Source: Deltaproteobacteria bacterium
Lineage (GTDB): Bacteria > Desulfobacterota > Desulfarculia > Adiutricales > Adiutricaceae
Assembly (NCBI GenBank): GCA_031267005.1
Contig: JAIRZX010000384.1
Location: forward strand, 1 to 9,036
Reading direction: 5' to 3'
Length of the DNA: 9,036 bases
Shown: positions 5,301 to 9,036 of the stretch, one piece after another
How positions within the stretch are numbered: the first letter of the stretch is position 1
Layout: every line of letters begins with the position of its first letter
Program-made: the position numbers and the translations under genes
Notes under the pieces: generated by a model
What the model was told of the DNA's origin: nothing
Database searches by the model: none
Seen by the model: the letters and a program-made list of their open reading frames with translations, nothing else

Positions 5301-7294
5301 TCGTCCAGCGTCTCGATGCCCGTCCTCTCGAAGTCGGAGGGATCGCAGAACAGCGGCATGAGGCTGAAAATGTCCAAAGGCGAGCACTCCACGGGGGCGG
5401 AAGTTAGGAGGTAAGTGCCCAGGCCCCCGTTCGCGCTGCGTGAGGCGAAGGCTTTGGAGGCGAGGTTCACAGCGACGCGCTGGGGGGAGCGGCGCCTGGA
5501 ACGCGAAATCTCCCCGCCCCCCGCCTTGCCGGAGACGGTCCACCTGTACAGGTGCGCCCTGTCGAAGACCACCGCGTCGAACCCGGCGTCTTCGAAGAAG
5601 GGGGCGCGGGGGTCCTCGCCCCAGCCCGTCCTGGCGAAGGACTCCAGCTCCCGTCCCTTCATCGGGCAGAAGCGCGACTGGGCGAGAGCGAAGCTGCCGC
5701 GGCTCACGGGCTTGAGCCTCATGGCGGCCAATAGCTCGCGGGGCATTACGACGAGCGCGCGGGAGGACGAGGCGGCGAGCTCCAGCTCCTCCAGCGCCTC
5801 CCGGGGAAGCGGCCGCCCGGGGCTTGCGGCGGGGCCTTTCGCGCCCAATACGGATACCTCCCGCTCCAGCACCTCGGGGAGGAACATCCTCCGGCACTCC
5901 GCCTCCCAGCGCGCCGCATCGCCCGCCCGCACGCACACGAGCATCCTCTTGGCCGCCCCGTGCTTTGCCATCCAGGCCCAGAGGCCCAGCGCGCAGGCCC
6001 TCTTGCCGCCCCCTGGCCCGAATGCCAGCACGCCCTTGCCTTCGAGCGCCAGGGCCCTCGCGGCCCTGTTCTGGAACGGTTTTAATACGAGATCCCCCGT
6101 GAGGTACTCGCCTATGTCCAGCGGATCCGGCTCCAGGGCCCGCGGGAGCCTCCCCGCCAGGCGGGAGGAGTAGGTCCCGGCCAGGGAGAACAACTCCCGT
6201 CCCGCGCGCACCCAGGCGTCGAAGAGGGACTCCAGGCGCTCTATCATACGGAGGCGCTGGAACCGCACGGGCCACTCCCCCTTAACCGCCATCCCCCGCA
6301 AGTGGTCCCGGAGGGAGTCCCGTAAGCCGCCGCAGGGCGCGGCCGAGGCGGGGCCGCCGCCTTCGGGCTCGAAATCGAAGCCGAACCGGCGCAGGAACTC
6401 CCGAGCGACGCGCGGGGGAATCCAGCGGTGCTGGAGCCCGTATTCCGGTTCCAAGGGGTCCGTCAAAGGCGCTAGAGTTTTAAGCTCAAGCGCCTCCCTC
6501 GCGAAGGCTGCCTTGACGCGTGGGTCGCCCTCGCCCTCCATCGCCCTCTCCAGGGATGCCCCGCGACCGGAAAGGTCCCCGGAGAGGAGCCTGGACCGGG
6601 TCGTGAAGCTCCCGTCCGGCAAAATCGCCAAACCGGGCTCCGACGCCAGATCCCCCGGGGAGCGCAGCTCCAGGGCGCCCTCGTAACGCCCCCTTATCTC
6701 TTCCAGTGAAACTGACCGCCTGGCACCGTTCACGGCGAAGTTCACCACGATGGCGGCCGGGCTCGACCGGTCAACGTCCTCGAAGGACAGCCCCCTGGAA
6801 AGCGCGGCCAGAGCCGAGGGCCCGGGCTCGGACACCCCCGGGCGGCGGACGGGCGGCGGGGCGGCCGCCTTAAGGGGACCCAGCTTGGCGTCTAGACGCG
6901 GAAGCCGGGAAGGCGGGGCCGCCTCATTCCCCCGTCCGCAAGCCTGGGCCGCGGCCGTCCCGGAGTTAAACCCGGCGGGCTTGGGGCCATCCGGCATGGA
7001 GCTTGCGGGCCCGGCGCTTCCCGGCCCGGGAGCGTCGGCCTTTGAGCCTTGCGCGCCTGACCCTTCATGCCTGGAGCCCTCGGGGCCGGAACCCCCGGCG
7101 TCCGAACCATCGGGGCCGGATCCCCCGTAGCTCGAAACCTCGGGCCCGGGAGCTTCGGGCTCGTCGATTCCGGCTCCGGAGACTTCTGGGCTGGAGCCCG
7201 GGGAGCCACCCGCGGCCGTTACGGAAGAATCAGCGGGCCGAAAGCCGCCGGAAACTTGCTTGTCCTCTTCGCCAGTCACGGGGTTGGTCCTCAT
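2378..7294 (-). CDS. giant SF2/SNF2-type helicase-like protein with degraded catalytic motifs
   Basis: About 1638 residues, with the layout of the very large helicases of phages and conjugative elements. Numbering is from the ATG at 7292-7294. Residues 1-155 are Gly/Pro/Ser-rich and disordered. Residues 160-400 are a poorly conserved N-terminal region including HRWIPPRVAREFLRRFG (about 289-305). RecA lobe 1 starts at LKPFQNRAARAL (404). Its Walker A is FGPGGGKRA (425-433), where T/S is expected instead of R. Its Walker B is VVFDRAH (575-581) in place of DEAH, and motif III-like TSAPVECSPLDIFSL lies at 631-645. A low-complexity insert spans about 722-904. RecA lobe 2 (about 1119-1229) ends in RLTLPWTPAPFARPLP, where relatives have WTP followed by the QRxGR arginine finger; here the arginines are missing. 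EIFYLAEGTPEFSRKAFLDIDAGWMGKLLSG (in two parts, 1277-1307) matches the downstream element of that family. A charged coiled coil (about 1350-1465) and a small C-terminal domain follow. Third-position GC drops upstream of 7294, so an upstream TTG at 7430-7432 in the same frame is less likely. The fold is fairly sure; loss of ATPase activity is inferred. Confidence 0.8.
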   Translation of the reverse strand: MRTNPVTGEEDKQVSGGFRPADSSVTAAGGSPGSSPEVSGAGIDEPEAPGPEVSSYGGSGPDGSDAGGSGPEGSRHEGSGAQGSKADAPGPGSAGPASSMPDGPKPAGFNSGTAAAQACGRGNEAAPPSRLPRLDAKLGPLKAAAPPPVRRPGVSEPGPSALAALSRGLSFEDVDRSSPAAIVVNFAVNGARRSVSLEEIRGRYEGALELRSPGDLASEPGLAILPDGSFTTRSRLLSGDLSGRGASLERAMEGEGDPRVKAAFAREALELKTLAPLTDPLEPEYGLQHRWIPPRVAREFLRRFGFDFEPEGGGPASAAPCGGLRDSLRDHLRGMAVKGEWPVRFQRLRMIERLESLFDAWVRAGRELFSLAGTYSSRLAGRLPRALEPDPLDIGEYLTGDLVLKPFQNRAARALALEGKGVLAFGPGGGKRACALGLWAWMAKHGAAKRMLVCVRAGDAARWEAECRRMFLPEVLEREVSVLGAKGPAASPGRPLPREALEELELAASSSRALVVMPRELLAAMRLKPVSRGSFALAQSRFCPMKGRELESFARTGWGEDPRAPFFEDAGFDAVVFDRAHLYRWTVSGKAGGGEISRSRRRSPQRVAVNLASKAFASRSANGGLGTYLLTSAPVECSPLDIFSLMPLFCDPSDFERTGIETLDDARRLFGRSRAVKTGRWSRAEDEEVEGESLQGYRNLGALRDVYRRFVVFEGGELSWDAGAGAVPASLAAAGGASGADGPGCSGGGHGERGTGAAGDNAGGVAADGAYGVRDINDGAVAAPGGSGRAEADRGPGGEGGKISARPGACPGRLDSTEASPRGSASGASPSSPESSASPEPYASSASPESSASPEPYAKSKEPSPSAPSAATASASSSSSSSSSSSSSAAAAAAAAVSPDISSASFYNRPPTVRRPFALMHSVPGWEGWGEGRGWEGWNLAEGEGGQGVCGFAGRGGADWEAAAEMVRRPGEIIERVRLMPSQLEASARMGERARELENGEGARSGAGWMRSSGMMSELMRSQERAAVAPDCLEGWTTFLFRKAGFAELAKARDALPERWPVSFLDEVTGKRHFRRRRVRIAISLGPGGLPSLRVPEDMEGPLLRRLSGLGVSEGGITHPVGPKCARLLEVMRGYLDSGGRQAVLAGGRYLQKRTRRVIADALGLQLSEVGAADSSEGGGAVLAAAVDAYLRGELRVLVCDHKVALLCDLRACSAAVHRLTLPWTPAPFARPLPAFAPPAPFGPPAPTGPTGHSGNPTPGASAGGRALGAPVAVGDEIFYLAEGTPEFSRKAFLDIDAGWMGKLLSGAARYVPNPCAPDSEAYLDMLEPGPEAALDRRAAREARAERASSEELKLRLAGILRHMTEIRAEGLGEATSSGRGEAGAERSRAALRELKEAGDRRRAELDAAGAELNRLLMKNYRNGKIFRRLADEKAELDCERELLGLRESASEEAARRAVREAGGTGKPGEAGGGHSGAWLPAGDRAGPEAAAARDAGFLGGARAYLRSMAEKGLLSFDPGLMDCLDDVAVCADGTVARAGDRFRRPGPGGVADVEAVSFDHLARTVSVRVLGLADWPPAGTAPTETEFSLKPSFAEARLGKAPFAEAPFEKAPMDELSRWERLPSGPCAPDGGKPPGS
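2438..2518 (-). repeat. degenerate 15-bp tandem repeat encoding five-residue units
   Basis: Near the C-terminus of the helicase-like protein the sequence runs SFAEA-RLGKA-PFAEA-PFEKA-PMDEL, five units of five residues with F/L/M at position 2 and A at position 5. This is not the classic A(D/N)LXX pentapeptide repeat. It lies outside the helicase core and looks like a recently expanded tail. Confidence 0.5.
4606..4669 (+). repeat. triplet microsatellite (CGG)9(AGG)12
   Basis: A pure trinucleotide tract has nine CGG units (4606-4632) followed by twelve AGG units (4633-4668). On the coding minus strand it reads as a run of Ser (TCC) codons followed by a run of Ala (GCC) codons. Copy-number changes by slippage would add or remove whole residues and keep the frame open. 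Confidence 0.95.
4721..4801 (-). repeat. 45-bp direct repeat in the helicase-like gene
   Basis: The 36 bp at 4721-4756 recur exactly at 4766-4801, offset by 45 bp. They encode two 15-residue copies, SPESSASPEPYASSA and SPESSASPEPYAKSK. Perfect identity in third positions shows a recent in-frame duplication. Confidence 0.9.
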
Positions 7295-7593
7295 GCCCGA
7301 AGGGCAGGGCGGGGCGCGGCTAGGGCCGCGTATTCTTAACCGAAGCTGGGGTTTATGGGGGCGGGGGTTACGTGATTGCGGCCCGAATGCCTGACTGTTT
7401 TGCCTTGCCGTGGACTTTTCGGCTGCAGGCAAAAAAAGTCGCGTCCGGCGGGGCCGGTAGATCGGGAAGGGGAAGCGGGGGAATAAGGCGGGGATGGCGG
7501 GAGGGGAGAGGGAAAAAATTAAGCGTTCACTCGCGAGAAAGGCGCGGAGCGAAGGGACGGAAAAGGGCGGAATAAACCGAGAAAAGTTGGAAA
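7295..7593. other. leader region upstream of the helicase-like gene
   Basis: The frame of the large minus-strand gene stays open here without a stop, but codon bias falls to about 50% G/C at third positions, so it is read as noncoding leader. A TTG at 7430-7432 is the main alternative start; neither it nor the ATG at 7294 has a Shine-Dalgarno sequence. An 8-bp palindrome CTCGCGAG lies at 7530-7537. No convincing -10/-35 pair was found. Confidence 0.4.
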
Positions 7594-7766
7594 AAGCCGG
7601 GGAAAGGCCGGGGAAAGTCAGGGAAGGGCAGGGAAAGGTCAGGGAAAGTCCGGGGAAAGGTCAGGGAAAGTCCGGGGAAAGTCCGGGGAAAGGCCGGGGA
7701 AAGTCCGGGGAAAGGTCAGGGGAAGTCCGGGGAAAGGCAGGGGAAAGGCAGGGGAAAGGGAAAGGC
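7594..7766. repeat. array of about fifteen 10-12-bp GGGGAAA repeats
   Basis: Tandem units with consensus G(T/G)C(C/A)GGGGAAA run through the region: GCCGGGGAAA, GTCAGGGAAG, GTCCGGGGAAA and variants, mostly 11 bp long. They lie wholly between the stop of the 7865-9036 gene and the start of the helicase-like gene. Eleven base pairs is not a multiple of three, so the array shifts frame at each unit and is unlikely to be coding, although both strands happen to lack stops. The G-runs are separated by 7-nt loops such as AAAGTCC and satisfy the G-quadruplex pattern on the plus strand. An iteron-like binding array or a plain minisatellite are alternatives. Confidence 0.85.
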
Positions 7767-7849
7767 ACGGAAGGCGACGAAAAGCCAAGAAACATCCAGG
7801 CGGGAGCGGGAGGAGGCGAGCAACCGCAGACTCCAATCTCATCAGCCCC

Positions 7850-7866
7850 AAGCAGGACCCCTGCTT
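7850..7866 (-). terminator. hairpin overlapping the stop codon of the right-hand gene
   Basis: AAGCAGG (7850-7856) pairs perfectly with CCTGCTT (7860-7866) around a 3-nt loop, and the stop codon TAA (7865-7867) lies inside the stem. On the minus strand GGGG, not a T-run, follows. It may weakly terminate or protect the 3' end, but it is not a canonical intrinsic terminator. Confidence 0.25.
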
Positions 7867-9036
7867 ACCTGGAGGGCCTCCACCACTTTTTGGCGGGCGC
7901 TTCCGGAAGGCCGCCAGGATGGAGGGGCTTTTCGGCGGTCGCCGGGCCTTCGCGGGAACTACCGGCTCGAAGGTCACCGGAGCCAACCGTTTTACCGCGT
8001 TTTCCGGAGTTCCCGAAGTCCCCGCGATGATCCCCAGCGGGAGCGTCGCTCTGTCCGGAGACTGAGTCAAGGGAGCGCTTTAACGGATTCGGGTACCAGC
8101 CGCCGACGGGGGCGCGGGGGTCTTCCCGGGGCGGGGCGGGGCTTTTCGGAACCTCGGCGGTGCCGCGCCCGTCGGCACCGGGGGAGTTGTCGCCTACGCT
8201 CGACCAGACGCGCGCGCGGATTTCCGCAAGGGCCCTCTCCTCGGGGGCCAGGGCCCTATGTGGCATGAAGGCAAAGCGCGCTTTCCGAACAGACCGCCAG
8301 TCCGCGGAAAAGGCGTTACCGGAATTGCCCTTCAATTCCAGTGCCGTCTTGGAGGATTTGGAGGGGGCGGAAGACTTGGAGGGGGCGTGGGATTTGGAGG
8401 GCGCGGAGGACGGGATGTCGAAAGCGCCCGAAAAGGCGGGGGACGGCCCCGGGTGAACTACTGACCCGCCCTTCCCGAACGCGCCGCTACGCGGCGACTC
8501 GGAAAGCGGCGGCCAAGGGCGGGGGTCCTCATTCGCAAGAATCCTGGCAATGAAAGAATAGTCGCGCGAATACGGGATGTCCGGCATTTCGATGTCCACG
8601 TCCGCCAGCATCACAACCGGTCTCGAATCATCGAAGTCAGGCTCCGGGGTTCCCCGGCCTTCGGCGCCGTGTTCTTCGGATCCAGCTTCTCCGGATCCCG
8701 GGCCTTCGGCTCCAGGATTGTCGTATCCCGGTTCTTCGGGAACCCGGGCGCCGGGCGCCTTGGGAGGGGAAGGCGTGGTGGCCCAGGGCCTGTGGAAACG
8801 CTCGAATTCCGGCGTAAGGGGGAGTTTGCCGTCTCCCGTCCGGAGGGCCGGGAAGGCGGAGGGGTCGGGCGGCCCGGAAGGCTTTCGGGCAACGCCCCCT
8901 GCGGCGTCTGAGATCTCCAGCTTCCTGGCTTCTGGTTTTGGCGGCTTTGGCATTTCTCCAGGCCGGGGGCTTGGGTCCCCGGGCCGCGGCCCCGGTTGCG
9001 GAGGCGCGGCTGAACGCGTGGCTGACGTGAAATTGA
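7865..9036 (-). CDS. Pro/Gly/Ser-rich protein of unknown function, 5' end possibly beyond the window
   Basis: The family is not recognised. The frame is open from the right edge to a TAA at 7865-7867. The only ATG that could start it within the window is at 8951-8953, giving 362 residues. GGAG lies only 2 nt upstream of it, too close for a good ribosome binding site, and 27 open codons of the same Pro-rich style precede it, so the true start may lie beyond 9036. Numbering from that Met, residues 60-108 are Pro/Gly/Glu-rich. Residues 110-150 are the most globular part, RPVVMLADVDIEMPDIPYSR followed by DYSFIARILANEDPRPWPP. Residues 183-201 hold three APSKS repeats. Residues 225-252 (FAFMPHRALAPEERALAEI and on) look helical, and the end KKWWRPSR is basic. 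No signal peptide, membrane segment or enzyme motif is seen. It lies upstream of the helicase-like gene on the same strand with about 570 bp between. Its disordered Gly/Ser/Glu-rich segment resembles the N-terminus of that protein in style. Confidence 0.6.
   Translation of the reverse strand, partial: NFTSATRSAAPPQPGPRPGDPSPRPGEMPKPPKPEARKLEISDAAGGVARKPSGPPDPSAFPALRTGDGKLPLTPEFERFHRPWATTPSPPKAPGARVPEEPGYDNPGAEGPGSGEAGSEEHGAEGRGTPEPDFDDSRPVVMLADVDIEMPDIPYSRDYSFIARILANEDPRPWPPLSESPRSGAFGKGGSVVHPGPSPAFSGAFDIPSSAPSKSHAPSKSSAPSKSSKTALELKGNSGNAFSADWRSVRKARFAFMPHRALAPEERALAEIRARVWSSVGDNSPGADGRGTAEVPKSPAPPREDPRAPVGGWYPNPLKRSLDSVSGQSDAPAGDHRGDFGNSGKRGKTVGSGDLRAGSSREGPATAEKPLHPGGLPEAPAKKWWRPSR
8355..8408 (-). 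repeat. 18-bp tandem repeat encoding SAPSKS units
   Basis: Three consecutive 18-bp copies (8355-8372, 8373-8390, 8391-8408) differ at only a few positions and encode six-residue units built on SAPSKS. The repeat is in frame and suggests recent expansion. Confidence 0.85.

Noticed and set aside
5226..6275. 349-residue minus-strand open frame
   Set aside because: Same strand as the helicase-like gene but another frame, across its conserved lobe 1; a GC-rich shadow.
7594..7766. CRISPR array
   Set aside because: Units are 10-12 bp with no unique spacers of 25-40 bp, and no cas gene is present.
7494..8030. 178-residue plus-strand open frame through the GGGGAAA array
   Set aside because: The 11-bp repeat shifts frame at every unit, so the KSGESPGKG-like text is produced by the repeat. 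Its 3' part is antisense to the better supported 7865-9036 gene.
7639..8070. 143-residue minus-strand open frame ending in the repeat array
   Set aside because: Overlaps the end of the 7865-9036 gene in another frame, and its TFPGLSPDFP-like tail is again a translation of the repeat.

Overview
GC-rich bacterial DNA holding two large minus-strand genes of low-complexity, accessory character, the start of a third minus-strand gene at the left edge, one probable small plus-strand gene, and about 1.7 kb of AT-richer sequence with no convincing intact gene. No rRNA, tRNA, CRISPR array or intact transposase is visible. The host cannot be named. Very high third-position GC, a GTG start, and an AAA-ATPase-like (DUF1703-type) gene are compatible with a GC-rich, host-associated Gram-negative bacterium; this is inference only.

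Layout, left to right. Positions 1-320 (minus) hold the N-terminal 106 codons of an AAA-ATPase-like protein with a clear RPRRFGKT Walker A; the rest lies off the left edge. Positions 321-1989 are a mosaic of relic-like and structured DNA. They hold a candidate IS21-type end (586-632), a possible decayed minus-strand gene (about 698-1008), and a MITE-like element (1047-1239) with 18/20-matching terminal inverted repeats and 6-bp flanking repeats. They also hold three short hairpins (1428-1578) and a 15-bp perfect inverted repeat (1702-1739) nested in a weaker 11-bp one. Positions 1990-2337 (plus) encode a small unknown protein supported mainly by codon-position composition; it runs convergently to the next gene with about 40 bp between stops.

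Positions 2378-7294 (minus) encode a protein of about 1638 residues. It has the architecture of the very large SF2/SNF2-type helicases carried by phages and conjugative elements, but its Walker A, Walker B and arginine-finger motifs all look degraded. Its two RecA-like lobes are separated by about 180 residues of low-complexity sequence that includes a pure CGG/AGG triplet microsatellite. Between it and the next gene (7295-7864) lies an array of about fifteen 10-12-bp GGGGAAA repeats. Positions 7865-9036 (minus) hold a Pro/Gly/Ser-rich protein of unknown function whose frame stays open to the right edge.

The two large minus-strand genes point the same way, share disordered Gly/Pro/Glu/Ser-rich style, and may form one accessory module (plasmid, integrative element or prophage remnant). 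The repeat array sits where a promoter or control region for the helicase-like gene would be. Which genes cooperate biochemically cannot be settled from this window.
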